Origin: Fimbriiglobus ruber
GTDB taxonomy: Bacteria; Planctomycetota; Planctomycetia; Gemmatales; Gemmataceae
Assembly (NCBI RefSeq): GCF_002197845.1
Contig: NZ_NIDE01000001.1
Location: 248,001 to 312,000 of the forward strand
Length of the DNA stretch: 64,000 bases
Direction: 5' to 3'
The notes beneath the pieces are model-generated. The model worked only from the letters and a program-made list of their open reading frames with translations. It had not been told where the DNA came from and searched no databases. The first letter of the stretch is position 1. Every line of letters begins with the position of its first letter. The translations under genes and the position numbers were made by a program. Shown here in pieces: positions 34,614 through 44,800 of this stretch.

Positions 34614-35923
34614 AGGATCTCCTTGATCGGCTTGGCGGCCGGGTCGGCGATCCGGATGGGCCGGCTCACGTTCGACATGTTCTGTTTCATCGGATCGATG
34701 CCGACGGCCTTGACCACGGTGGCGATCAGGTCCGGCGTCCGCGTCGGGTCGCCGTCGACCGCCATGCCGTCCTTGGTGGTCTTCCCAACCACCTGCCCGC
34801 CCTTGATCCCGCCCCCGGCCATGACGGCCGCCCACGACGCGGGCCAGTGGTCGCGACCGGTGTTCCCGTTGATCTTCGGCGTGCGCCCGAATTCGCCCTG
34901 GCAGACGACGAGCGTGTCTTGAAGCAGCCCGCGCTCCTTGAGATCGGTCAAGAGGGCGGAGAACGCCGCGTCGAGGTTGCCGCAGAGCCGTTCGACGGAA
35001 GTGAAGTTGTTCTGGTGCGTGTCCCAGCCGTCCAGCGTCACCTCGACGAACGAGACTCCCCGCTCGACCAGCCGACGGGCGAGCAAACACCCCTGGCCGA
35101 ACGTGGTGCGGCCGTAGGTGTCGCGAAGGGTATCCTTCTCGTCTTCGAGGCGGAAGGCGGCGGCCGCTTCCGGTCGCATGAGCCGGACGGCCCGGTCGGT
35201 GGCCGCTTTCAGGGTGTCCGCGACCGGGCTACCGCGGCCCGATTCAAAATCCCTTTCCAGCCCCGAGAGCAGATCGAGCCGTTTCGTCTGGCTCGCGGCA
35301 GACACGTCGGCCGGGAGGCTCAAGTCCGGCACCTTGAGATCGTCGGCTCCCATAGCCGGTCCGGGACGACCCCGACCGCCTCCGACGACGAGCGGCGAGA
35401 ACCGCGGCCCGAGGAAGCCGCCCCCGATCGCGGCCTCGCCCCCGTTCGCCCGGCCGCCGATGCTGACGAAGCCGGGCAGGTCGGTGTCCGGGTCGGCGAA
35501 TTCGTGGGAGACCAACGACCCGATGGCCGGGAACTGGATCGCGCCCTGGGGAGCATACCCGGTCAGGCTAACGAACCGTGCCCGGCCGTGATCTCCTTCC
35601 TTGGTCGCCATGGAGCGGACGATCGCCATCTCCTTCATCTGTTTGGCGACCTTCGGCAAGTGTTCACCGATGCGAACGCCGGGGACGGCCGTGGCGATTT
35701 CCTTGAACGGGCCGCCGTTCTCGTGGCCGGGCTTGAGATCCCACAAGTCGATGGTCGCGGGACCGCCGTTCAGCCACAGAAGGATGACGGACTTGTGCCG
35801 CTTCGGAGCCCCGGCGGTGTTGGCCGCCAGGGCTTGCAGCCAACCCGACTGCGAGACTCCAACAGCCCCGACGGCCGCCAGGCGCAGCCAGTCACGGCGG
35901 GACAGACGGAATGAACCGGACAT
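34610..35923 (-). CDS. DUF1501 exported protein
   Basis: A 437-residue protein with a Tat-type signal (LSRRDWLRLAAVGAVGVSQSG). Family motifs are present: ILLWLNGGPATIDLWDLKPG, ATKEGDHGRARF, GWDTHQNNF and GEFGRTPKINGNTGRDHWPA. The fold belongs to the alkaline-phosphatase/sulfatase superfamily, but no catalysis is proven. The gene lies between the DUF1549/DUF1553 gene (19-base gap) and the EF-hand gene (four-base overlap). The start ATG at 35923 has GAGGAAG upstream; longer starts add only low-complexity residues ahead of the signal. The three genes look like one operon. Confidence 0.93.
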   Translation of the reverse strand: MSGSFRLSRRDWLRLAAVGAVGVSQSGWLQALAANTAGAPKRHKSVILLWLNGGPATIDLWDLKPGHENGGPFKEIATAVPGVRIGEHLPKVAKQMKEMAIVRSMATKEGDHGRARFVSLTGYAPQGAIQFPAIGSLVSHEFADPDTDLPGFVSIGGRANGGEAAIGGGFLGPRFSPLVVGGGRGRPGPAMGADDLKVPDLSLPADVSAASQTKRLDLLSGLERDFESGRGSPVADTLKAATDRAVRLMRPEAAAAFRLEDEKDTLRDTYGRTTFGQGCLLARRLVERGVSFVEVTLDGWDTHQNNFTSVERLCGNLDAAFSALLTDLKERGLLQDTLVVCQGEFGRTPKINGNTGRDHWPASWAAVMAGGGIKGGQVVGKTTKDGMAVDGDPTRTPDLIATVVKAVGIDPMKQNMSNVSRPIRIADPAAKPIKEIL

Positions 35924-35942
35924 GCGGACTTCCTCTCGGGGA

Positions 35943-37496
35943 TTAGTGGTTGGTGTTGAATTCGGTGCTGTTGAGGAGAGCCCAGAACACGTCGGCCAGC
36001 GCCCGGTTGGTGTCACCGTTCTTGCTCTCGACATGGGCGATCATGGTCGCCGCTTCTTTCGTCGTCGGCTTGCGGCCCAAGACGGCGACAAACAGCGTTT
36101 CGATCTTGCCCGCGGTATCGAGGAACGGGGCGTCGGTCGCGCCGGCGAGGGTCGGGCTCTTCGCGGGGTTTGTCAGGTCGCTCGTGAGTCGCCCGTTCAT
36201 CATCGACAGGGCTTGAACGATCGACCGCTCGGCCGAAACCGACCACTCAATGTGGAATTGAGCGGCAAACCGTTTGCGGGCGTCGAGCCCCTGGCCGTGG
36301 CCCGTGTCGTCCCGCTCGGGAGGCAGGCCGGCGGCGGTCCGCAGGCTGTCGTACAGTTGCTCGCCGGTGAGCCCGCGCACCGGCATCTTGGCGAAGTATT
36401 GCGGGTCGGTCGTCCCGCCTTCCGGCAGCGTGGCCGAGAGTTGGTAGATCTTGGCCTGGGCCAATGCCCGGGTCAGGTACTTGAGGTCGTAACCGCTGGC
36501 CACGAAGGCGTTGGCCAACTCCCCGAGCAGTTCCGCGTGTCGGCCGGTGCTGCCGGTCTCGCCGCTGAGGTCGTCGAGCGGTTCGACAAGAGCAGTACCG
36601 TACATCTGGGCCCAGAGGCGGTTGACCACGTTCCGGGCGAAGTACGGGTTGTCCTTGCCCGTGACCCAACCGGCCAGGAGTTGACGGCCGGTGTCGGCCG
36701 CGAGGGCGTCGGGCCATTTGACCGGCGTGCCGTCGATGATCTCCGCCGAGACCATCCGCTTGGTATTCGGGATGGAGAGTTGGGGCGCGGCCGTCATCCC
36801 CTTCTTCCCGGTATTCGACGAGATGAAGAACGCGGCCGTCTGCCAGAACTGGTCGCGGGTCCAGCGGGCGAACGGGTGGTCGTGGCACTGGGCGCAGTCG
36901 AGGTTGACGCCGAGGAAGGCCCGCGTCGCGTTGGCCGCGAGGTTTTCGGGTTTGTTCTCGCTGGCGGCGAAGAACGACGCCGGCGTGACCGCCCCGCGGC
37001 GGGCGGCCGACGGAATGTCCCCGGCCACGGGAGCGGTCAGAAGTTCCCGCACCAGGCGATCGTAAGGCGTGTTTTCCTGCAACCGGACCGCTACCCACGC
37101 CTCGAACTCGTCCGCGAGCCGGGCGAACTCGGGGGTGTCGGCCTGGGGCACCCAGGTCCGCCGCCAGGTCGTCGCCATGTGACGGGTGTGGCCGCCGGAA
37201 TCGATCAGGCGGTCAATCAGCTTGATCCGCTTGTCCGGCGACTTGTCGGCCAGGAAGGCATGCGTTTCCGCAACGGTCGGTACGCGGCCGATGAGGTCGA
37301 GGGATGCCCGGCGGAGGAACGTGCCGTCGTCCGCCGGGGCTGCGGCGCGGACACCAGCCTTCTCCCATTCGGTTGCAAACCGTTGGTCGATGCGGGCGGC
37401 CAACGCGGCCGGATTCGGCGGGTCGCCTGCGGCAGCCGTCATCGGGACGGCCAACGCGGCAGCTAACAAAAGCAGAAATCGCTGACACGGTCTCAT
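35943..37496 (-). CDS. DUF1549/DUF1553 cytochrome-like protein
   Basis: A 517-residue protein with a signal peptide (residues 1-23). DUF1549 shows FLRRASLDLIGRVPTV at about 61-76 and the haem-like CAQCHDHPFARW. DUF1553 shows NRLWAQMYGTALVEPLDDLS and ends LLNSTEFNTNH. It is shorter than the 721-residue copy at 14058 because it lacks the N-terminal CNxGACH cytochrome part. It is the first gene of a likely operon with DUF1501 and the EF-hand protein. The repeated pairing is known for planctomycetes; the substrate is unknown. Confidence 0.93.
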   Translation of the reverse strand: MRPCQRFLLLLAAALAVPMTAAAGDPPNPAALAARIDQRFATEWEKAGVRAAAPADDGTFLRRASLDLIGRVPTVAETHAFLADKSPDKRIKLIDRLIDSGGHTRHMATTWRRTWVPQADTPEFARLADEFEAWVAVRLQENTPYDRLVRELLTAPVAGDIPSAARRGAVTPASFFAASENKPENLAANATRAFLGVNLDCAQCHDHPFARWTRDQFWQTAAFFISSNTGKKGMTAAPQLSIPNTKRMVSAEIIDGTPVKWPDALAADTGRQLLAGWVTGKDNPYFARNVVNRLWAQMYGTALVEPLDDLSGETGSTGRHAELLGELANAFVASGYDLKYLTRALAQAKIYQLSATLPEGGTTDPQYFAKMPVRGLTGEQLYDSLRTAAGLPPERDDTGHGQGLDARKRFAAQFHIEWSVSAERSIVQALSMMNGRLTSDLTNPAKSPTLAGATDAPFLDTAGKIETLFVAVLGRKPTTKEAATMIAHVESKNGDTNRALADVFWALLNSTEFNTNH

Positions 37497-37546
37497 GGCG
37501 TTGGCAGTCTCCTGGGCACCGGATGTCGGCGGAGTGAATCGGACTG

Positions 37547-38536
37547 TTAGAAGTCGTCTAGAGCGAGTACGCGCCCGTCGTCGCGCAAGGTCAACAGGGC
37601 GAACGTCAAGCCGTCGAGCTTGTCACCGACGAACCGAACTGAACCGTCGCACATCAGGATGTTGGCTCCGTTTGCGTGGAACCCGTAGATGCCAAACTGG
37701 TTGTTGCAGTTCACCGAGCAGTCGGTGGCGTCGCCGTGGGCCGGCGTGTTGCCGTCCGACCGGGCCGCGGGGCCGAACGCGATCGAGCCGTACCCGGCCC
37801 ACATCCCGCGGGCGTTCGAGGTCATGCCGAAGAGGTCGTCCTTGCCTTGTTGCTTCCCGTTCCGCCAGGTCTGGGGCCGGCCGGCTTGTTCGATCAACAG
37901 GAGCGTGCAGCCAAGGCCGTCGGTGATCTTGGCAAGCGGCAGGTAGACGTCGTCGGTCATAGCCTGCCGCTGGTTCGAGATCATCTGGTCGACCAAACCG
38001 GTGTTTAAGCCGTAACCGCCGCGCGGCAGGAGAAGTCCATTCGACGTGATGTAATCGTTCACGCCGCCGTTCACGGTCAGGAGGCTGTCTTTATCCGGAT
38101 TCTCGGACTTGCCCGAGGCTTGAGATTTCATCGTCAAGGTGCGGTTCGGCGGGGAGGCCGGGCAGACGAAGGCTTTCACTTGCGTCTCGACGGCCGCCTT
38201 GTTGCCCGGGTCGTAACAGTCGAGTTTGAAGCTGTAGCTTTTTGCCAGATCGGCCTCACCGATGTGCGGGAGGAGGTACGGCCCCCAGCCGCCCTTGGTG
38301 CCGCTCTGGAAGCCCGTCCGCCGGGGCGGGAAGCCGCCGTTGGCTTTCTCGAATTCGAGGCAGCCTTGACCGAGTTTCCGCAGGTTCTCCTGGCACTGAG
38401 CCCGGGCGGCGTCCGCCCGCGCGGCTTGCACGACCGGGAGGACGAAGCCGACGACCAGACCGAGCATGCCGACGACGATCGCTAATTCGACCCGACTAAA
38501 TCCGGCCCGGAAGCAGGGTGCCATTTCCGTCCGCAT
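37547..38536 (-). CDS. DUF1559 prepilin-like protein
   Basis: A 329-residue protein. The prepilin motif is atypical: AGFSRVELAIVVGMLGLVVG, with the glycine and the Glu at +5 kept but Thr-Leu-Ile replaced by Ser-Arg-Val. The central and C-terminal parts fit DUF1559, including GFHANGANILMCDGSVRF as the His-Asp-Gly motif near the end. Six or more cysteines suggest disulfides. It lies upstream of the DUF1549 gene on the same strand with a 50-base gap, so it could be the leading gene of the operon. The pseudopilin role is inferred from the N-terminus. Confidence 0.9.
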   Translation of the reverse strand: MRTEMAPCFRAGFSRVELAIVVGMLGLVVGFVLPVVQAARADAARAQCQENLRKLGQGCLEFEKANGGFPPRRTGFQSGTKGGWGPYLLPHIGEADLAKSYSFKLDCYDPGNKAAVETQVKAFVCPASPPNRTLTMKSQASGKSENPDKDSLLTVNGGVNDYITSNGLLLPRGGYGLNTGLVDQMISNQRQAMTDDVYLPLAKITDGLGCTLLLIEQAGRPQTWRNGKQQGKDDLFGMTSNARGMWAGYGSIAFGPAARSDGNTPAHGDATDCSVNCNNQFGIYGFHANGANILMCDGSVRFVGDKLDGLTFALLTLRDDGRVLALDDF

Positions 38537-38568
38537 CGTTCGCTCCTGATGTCGAAGGTTCGGAGTGT

Positions 38569-38829
38569 TCAGATTCGATGGTTAGTTGAGCCGGAACGGT
38601 TCGAGGTCGTTGCCACCGTCCTGTAAGTGGACGGGAACCCGCCGTACACGCCCTCGTAGTTGTGGAACGCGAGGCCGATCTGTTTCATATTGTTCTGACA
38701 ACTCGTCCGCGCGGCGGCCTCGCGAATCTTCTGCACGGCGGGCAGAAGGAGCCCGATCAGGATTGCGATGATGGCGATCACGACCAGCAATTCGATCAGC
38801 GTGAAGCCGCGGCGGGCGTGTCGACTCAT
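38569..38829 (-). pseudogene. Truncated DUF1559 prepilin-like gene
   Basis: An 86-codon frame with a perfect prepilin start ([20 protein letters not shown]) and the family continuation [20 protein letters not shown], then [16 protein letters not shown]. It stops after only 86 residues, where the family needs about 300, and the next gene begins 33 bases later. Everything after the first fourth of the gene is missing, so this is a deletion remnant. It could still make a short pilin-like peptide. Confidence 0.75.
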
Positions 38830-39130
38830 GGTGTCGGTCCAGGTGTGGGTCGCAGTTGTTGGCAGCTACTATCGTCCGGCCACGGGAGTCTCCCGCGTCT
38901 TGTGACTGACGAGCTAAAAGCGAAATCAGTGCCGAGTTCACTGGCAGGAAGATTTGCGGGCTTTTCAGCAGAAGTTTGAGCGAAATGAGGGTTCTATCCG
39001 GCGCGGATTGATCAAGGCGTGTCCGGTCGTGGTCAGGAAGTGGCCAGGCAAATCGATCCCGTACAATATCCATCCGGCTGCATAGATTGGCTCCGGGCTG
39101 CACGTCCCGCGAGCTTTCAGGAGGTCCGTC
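38830..39130. other. Intergenic region between divergent genes
   Basis: About 300 bases between the truncated prepilin (minus) and the GlcG-like gene (plus). No protein or strong hairpin is visible. A GGAGG-type ribosome site (39120-39124) precedes the GlcG-like start. Promoters for both directions are expected here. Confidence 0.4.
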
Positions 39131-39676
39131 ATGTCGTTTCGGTTCGCGGTCGCTACCTGTCTCGTCGCCTTTGTTGCAACCGGGTCAGTCCGCGGCGATG
39201 ATAAGCCGGTGCCCACCGGTCTCGTATCCAAAAATCGTGTCCAACTCAATCTGGCGGGTGCAGAACTGATCGTGGCCGCGGCCAAGGAGAAGGCGGCGGC
39301 GAGCGGTTGGAAGATGAACGTCGCCGTGGTGGACGATGGCGGGCATCTCCTCGCGTTCGCCCGGATGGACGGTGCCCGCCCCGCGAGCGTTGCCACGGCG
39401 ATGACCAAGGCGGCCTCCGCGGCGACGTTCCGGCAGGAGACGGGGCCGCTGCCGCCGAAGGGCGAGCCCGACTTACTCCTGAACCTCAGCCTGCAAAACG
39501 CGGCCGCCGCGAACGGCGGCAAACTCACATCCCTCAAGGGCGGCATCCCCATCGTGATCGACGGCCAGGTGGTCGGGGCCGTCGGCGTGGCCGGTGGGAA
39601 CGGCGAGCAGGATACCGAGGTCGCGAAAGCTGGAGCCGAAGCGTTGCTGACAGCGGTTGGTGCCAAGAAGCCGTAG
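39131..39676 (+). CDS. Exported GlcG/HbpS-like protein
   Basis: A 181-residue protein with a signal peptide (residues 1-22). The rest matches the GlcG/HbpS (DUF336) fold: LAGAELIVAAAKEKAAASGW, then VAVVDDGGHLLAFARMDGARPAS and GGIPIVIDGQVVGAVGVAGG. Some members bind haem or cobalamin or assist diol metabolism, but most have no known function. It is exported, which favours a haem- or redox-related role outside the cytoplasm; this is inference. The ATG follows AGGAGG closely. Confidence 0.9.
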   Translation: MSFRFAVATCLVAFVATGSVRGDDKPVPTGLVSKNRVQLNLAGAELIVAAAKEKAAASGWKMNVAVVDDGGHLLAFARMDGARPASVATAMTKAASAATFRQETGPLPPKGEPDLLLNLSLQNAAAANGGKLTSLKGGIPIVIDGQVVGAVGVAGGNGEQDTEVAKAGAEALLTAVGAKKP

Positions 39677-39730
39677 GTGGTTGGCCCGTTGTGCATCGAA
39701 GCCGCAAACGAACATTATCCAGGTACATGA

Positions 39731-40102
39731 ATGGACGCGCCGCCGGAAGATCCACGGGTTCGGTTCGCCGCGGAGCGAACACTCCTCGCCTGGGTCAGAA
39801 CCGGGCTGGCGATGATGGGCTTCGGCTTTGTCGTCGCGCGGTTCGGGCTGTTTCTGAAAGAATTATCGCCGGCTGCCGGTCAACCAGTCGGGCCGACCGG
39901 TCCGTCGATGGCCATCGGCGTCGTGTTTATCCTGATCGGCGTAATTGTCTGTCTGCTCTCGTGGTGGGAATACCGGACCGTCCTTCGCCGGATCGACCGC
40001 CGGGAACCGTACCAGCCGCCGATCATTTCGCTCGGCTCGATCATTGCACTCGCTCTGGCCGCACTCGGAGTCGCGATGGTGGCTTACCTGATTCAGCTGT
40101 GA
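39731..40102 (+). CDS. DUF202 (YidH-like) membrane protein
   Basis: A 123-residue protein with the DUF202 pattern: FAAERTLLAWVRTGLAMMGFGF near residues 12-33, then two more membrane segments at about 59-80 and 98-120. Members are small inner-membrane proteins of unknown function. The conserved ERTLLAWVR is complete. It lies 54 bases after the GlcG-like gene and may be cotranscribed. Confidence 0.9.
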   Translation: MDAPPEDPRVRFAAERTLLAWVRTGLAMMGFGFVVARFGLFLKELSPAAGQPVGPTGPSMAIGVVFILIGVIVCLLSWWEYRTVLRRIDRREPYQPPIISLGSIIALALAALGVAMVAYLIQL

Positions 40103-40380
40103 AGGATGAGCATTTCGGCGCAACTTGATAAGATCGAGAAGATGACGCTAATGGTTACCGTGGCACAAATTCTCCATCGTGCTACTGGCGAATTCTTCTG
40201 CCCGACCTGATGCGTGTCGGGAAGTTTACGAGAAGATTTCGTCACGCGTGTGAACCTGTTTCGTAGCCGTGTCGTCAATTCGGTTCGGCCAACTGTCTGT
40301 TGGGCTGTTAGTGAGCCCGGGTGGTCGGGTATTCCTCTCTGTGACCGTGTACGTCCGTTTCTATCGGAGGACAGCCACGA

Positions 40381-41826
40381 ATGGCTTCCACTTCCAACGA
40401 CTCTCGACCTAAATCCTCGCCCGGTTCTGGTTTAACCCGAGCCGAGTTGAGTATCATCCTTCTCCTCGCGGCCGTAAACTTTACCCACATTGTTGACTTC
40501 GTGATCATCATGCCGCTCGGCGACCGGCTGATGCGCGAACTCGACATTTCCCCGAGCCAGTTTTCTTGGATCGTTTCCACTTACGGCATCGCGGCGTGCG
40601 TTGCCAGTATTTTGGCCAGTTCCATCGTGGACCGATTCGACCGAAAAACAGTTCTCTTGACGAGCTACGCCGGCTTTTGCGTCAGCACACTACTCTGCGG
40701 GCTCTCGCCGAACTATGTGATGGTCGTGGCCGAGGCCATTCGGTCTCTCGACGCGAGTAACCTTCTCAACGGACGAGCCCCGAACTACGAACTCTTGCTC
40801 GTGGCGCGAGGATTGGCCGGGATGTTCGGCGGGTTGGCGGCCGGGGCTATCATGGCCGTGATCGGGGACACGTTCGCGCCCGAGCGGCGCGGGCGGGCGA
40901 CGGGCGCGATTATGTCCGCGTTCGCCGTGGCTTCGATTTTCGGCCTGCCGATCGGATTGATCCTGGCGAACGAGTACGGTCGCGGGGCTCCGTTTATCAC
41001 CCTCGCGGTCGCCGGCGCGGCGGTCTGGTTCCTCGTTTGGTTCCGCTTGCCTAGCATGCGCGGGCACATGGCCGGCGGCTATCCGCGTCCCACGCGAGAG
41101 TTCCTTTTGGTGGCCCTGAACCCGAACCACGTCAAAGCCTTCGCGTGTACTCTGGCGATGGTCCTCGGGACGTTCACGATCATTCCGTTTCTCGCGCCGT
41201 ACATGACCGCCAACGCGGGGCGGCGGGAAAGCGATTTGCCTTACATCTATGGCGTGGCTGGCGTTTGCACCCTGGTGAGCATGAACGTGATCGGCTGGCT
41301 CGCGGACCGGATCGGCAAGCCGCCGGTCTTTTATGCGATGGCCAGCATGTCGGTGGTGATGACCCTGGTCGTGACGAACCTGCCGCCCGTCCCGCTCTAT
41401 GGGGCGATCGTCGTCGCGAGCCTGTTCATGGTGAGTGCGTCCGGTCGGATGGTGCCGGCGCAGGCCACGATTATCGGGTGCGCGAAACCCCACGAGCGCG
41501 GGGCGTTCGTCAGCCAGAACACGGCCGTCCAGCACTTCGCGACCGGCTTGGCGCCGTTGATTAGCGGCTTAATCATGGGCCACGGTGAGGATAAAAGCCT
41601 TACCGGCTACCCGATCGTTGGCCTGGTCGCGGCGTGCTTCGGGATCGCGTCGCTGGCCCTTTTCAGTCTGCTGAAGCCGGCTCCCGGTCCGCAGTCCGTA
41701 TCGCAGACTCCTTCGGCTGCCGAAGGGGAGCAGACTAAAAGCGCGCAGACCGATGGCGGATCAACCAAGAGCGGGCCGACCGAAGGCACGCAAACGGTGG
41801 AAGCGGAGCCCGTGGCCGCGGCCTGA
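40381..41826 (+). CDS. MFS transporter
   Basis: A 481-residue protein with twelve predicted membrane segments between about residues 20 and 440. The loop between segments 2 and 3 has DRFDRKTVLLTSYAGF, a variant of the MFS signature. Loop 10-11 has KPHERGAFVSQNTAVQH. This places it in the drug:proton antiporter branch, close to arabinose-efflux-like permeases. Its substrate is unknown. The C-terminal about 45 residues are a Gln/Thr/Glu/Pro-rich soluble tail with SAQTDGG-type repeats, likely disordered. A strong terminator follows directly. The start is preceded by GGAGG. Confidence 0.9.
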   Translation: MASTSNDSRPKSSPGSGLTRAELSIILLLAAVNFTHIVDFVIIMPLGDRLMRELDISPSQFSWIVSTYGIAACVASILASSIVDRFDRKTVLLTSYAGFCVSTLLCGLSPNYVMVVAEAIRSLDASNLLNGRAPNYELLLVARGLAGMFGGLAAGAIMAVIGDTFAPERRGRATGAIMSAFAVASIFGLPIGLILANEYGRGAPFITLAVAGAAVWFLVWFRLPSMRGHMAGGYPRPTREFLLVALNPNHVKAFACTLAMVLGTFTIIPFLAPYMTANAGRRESDLPYIYGVAGVCTLVSMNVIGWLADRIGKPPVFYAMASMSVVMTLVVTNLPPVPLYGAIVVASLFMVSASGRMVPAQATIIGCAKPHERGAFVSQNTAVQHFATGLAPLISGLIMGHGEDKSLTGYPIVGLVAACFGIASLALFSLLKPAPGPQSVSQTPSAAEGEQTKSAQTDGGSTKSGPTEGTQTVEAEPVAAA

Positions 41827-41830
41827 CAAA

Positions 41831-41868
41831 ACACCGGAGCCCGCGGCCAAAACCGCGGGCTCCGGTGT
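41831..41868 (+). terminator. Strong hairpin terminator after the MFS gene
   Basis: A perfect 16-base-pair stem (41831-41846 with 41853-41868), loop CCAAAA. It lies between convergent genes, so it can serve the glycoside hydrolase gene on the minus strand as well. Confidence 0.75.
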
Positions 41869-41889
41869 TAAACTTCCTGTCTGTACAAT

Positions 41890-44800
41890 TCACTCGGCGA
41901 TCGGGCAGCGGAAATAGAGTTCACCCTGCCGCTTCCCGCCCTGTCCCTTCAGGGTCACAGTCAGGTCCGCCTCGCGAACGGCACTCGTTGCGGGTGGTGT
42001 TAAAACGAAGCGCACTGCGGACCGGCTGCTGTTCGTCGCCTGATCCGTCTCCTTTTTCACGCCCCACGACGGCGGCACGATCAAATCCACGTCGCCAGCG
42101 GTCTTGCCATCGAGCGTGACCGTGAGCGTCGTCGGCGCTCGTCGGGCTATCATCTGGGGTGGCGTGTCGAGCGAGACGGCCGGCTTGCCCAGTTCCTTCG
42201 CCAGTTGCTTTTCCCCGCCATCGTAAAGCAGCAGGAGCGGGTCTTCGGTGACGCCCAGGGTGACGCCCGATTTATTAGCGTCGAGCGTCCGCCGGCTGCC
42301 GTCGGCCCGCACGATCCGCACCTGCTCGACCCCCGGCAGTGGTATGAACACGTCCTGGCGGCCCTTGTCCTTCCACAGCACCTGGAGCGCGCGGCCGTCG
42401 CGGTCGCGGAAATAGAAGGCGTGGACGCCGTCAGGGTAAAGCCGTTCCTCGACGAACTTCTTGATCGAGATGGCGTTCACCGTGTTGTAGTACGCCACGG
42501 CGTCGAGCCGGGGGCAGTAACGGTTGTACCGGCAGTCGAAGACGTTGTGCGAGTCGCCGGAACTGCCATAAGACTTGGCGTCCGCGTCCGGGTAAATCAG
42601 CCCGAACCACGACGCGCTCGCCCCGCCGGCGGCGAAGAAGGTGGCAAACTTCTTGGTCAGATCGACAGCTACCGTGTGGCGGGGCAGACCCTGGCTGTTT
42701 AACCCGAGTTCCGTCGACCAGATCGGCTTGACCTGGCCGTACTTCTTCATGAGTTCGTGATACTCCCCAATCGTCCTGCGGATGTCCGCGGGCGTCTCGT
42801 AAATGTGGAAGTCGTAGGCGTCGCACCACTGGCCGTAGCCGGCCTTGAAGTACTCCTCGTTCGGCTCGACGGACGTCGCGACGACGGTCACCTGCGGGGC
42901 GACCTTCTTGATCTCTTCGTACACGATCTTGTACGCTGCCACGTTCGCCTGGACTCGCTCGCCCGTTCCGTGCGGTTCGTTGCCGAGGTTCACGATCAGC
43001 GGGCGGTACTTGCCGTACTTTTCGACGAAGTTGCGGACGCCCTGGCGGAGGGCTTTCTCGTCGTAATCCTTCTTGCCACTCTCGATCGTGGCGATCGGGG
43101 TGCCCGTGAGGACGCCCATGCCGAGCTTTTCGCAAAGCTCGATGTTGGGTGCCTCCGGCGGGTATGGCGGCTTGGCCGACCACCCGCCCCAGACGCCGCA
43201 GGTGCGGATGCCGAGGCGGTCCGTGAGTTGGAAGTATTCGGTGAAGCGGTTGTCCCAGTTCCGGCTGGTGAACGGCACCTCTTCGGGCTTGAACTTCTTG
43301 GTCTCGGCTTCCGGCAGGATCGCCAACGAGGTGAAGTTCCGGAACGGTTCGCCGCCTTCCAGCGGGATCGCCGCGTGCAGCTCGTAGTACCGGCCGACTT
43401 CCAGCGCCAAGGGTCCGAGGTCGATGGTCGCCTCGTAGGCGAGTCGGTTGTCCTTCTTGCCTGCCCGCTGCAAGGTCGCGGTCGCGGGGCGAGATTGCTC
43501 GGCCCCCCAGTAGTCCCGGACTTCCCAGGTCATCGCCAGTTGTTCGTCGCGGAGCGGCTTGGTCGCCTCGACGGTCACGTTGACCCGCCGCGGGTCGTCG
43601 GGAAAAAGTAAATTACCGAGTCGGGCCGTGGAGAAGAGGAGCCGCGAGATCCGGTCGTCTTTGCGCGGGGCCGGGGCGAGGTAAGCGGCCGAGAGGTCGT
43701 CGAGCCAGAAGCGGCCATGCGTTTTGTCGAGTCGGACCTGGAAGCGGGCGGCAGTTACGCCCTTGGGCAGGTCGACCTGCTTCTTGATCGGCTGCCAGTC
43801 CCGCTTCCCAAACTGTTCGGCCAGGGTGATGCGTTCGACGACTTTCCCCGCGGCGTCGAGGGCTTCCAGGTCGACCGCGCCGCGGTACGAGTTGTCCGAA
43901 GAATTCAGGTCGGCTTTGCACGCGAGACTGATGGCCCACCGCCCCGGCGCGACGGCGAAGGTCGGGCTGGTGACGGTACAGGGGCGGTCGATCTCTTCGA
44001 GCGACCGGGTGAGGACCAGCGAACGGCTGCCCTGGGCGGCGGTGCCCGAATCGATGGCGACGTTCCCTTGCGTCGCCCAGCCCTCGGGCAACTTGGTCAG
44101 CCCCTCGAAATCGGCCTTGAACGCGGCTGGCTGGGCGAAGACGGGCAACAGGCACTCGGCCCGCATGTCCGCGAGGAGGACGGTCGGTTGCTTCGTTTTC
44201 TCGTCCGACTTATCGGACACCGAAAGGGCGATCTGGGACAGCGGCCCGTGCCACTTCCCGTCGTTGGCCCCGCCCCAGTGTTCGCCACCGGCGATCTCGG
44301 TCGGCTTGATCGTCAGGTCGTGCCACTGACCGTCCGCGGTGATGGGCCGCGGCGCCTGGTGCGTCTGGCCGCTCCCGTCCACGAGTTGAACCCCGATGCG
44401 CGTTGCGTTGTCCGACTTCACCTTCATCCGGACGGCCGCCACGTCTTTGACATCCAGTTCGCGGAGGTTCTTGACGGCTGCCACGTAGGCACCGCCCTTG
44501 GTGAAGTCGCCAGCGAGCTTGAGGCACGACTGGCCCGCGGCAGGTTGGTCCTTGACGACGGTGAACGAGCCCTTGGCACCCGGGAACTCTTCCCCGCGGG
44601 TGAACCGCCAATCGTGTTCGCCGTCCAAGACTTCGTCCAGGCGGACGACTGTGGTGACTTCGGCCCCGGGCACTTCTTTCGGGCGCGGGAGGATGGCAAT
44701 GTCGTTGAGCCAGAGGGTGCGGACCTTGGTCGGCCCGTTGTTGCCCAGCAGGAGGTAGAGCCCGGTCGCGGGCCCGTGCCACTGACCGTCCTTGGCTCCG

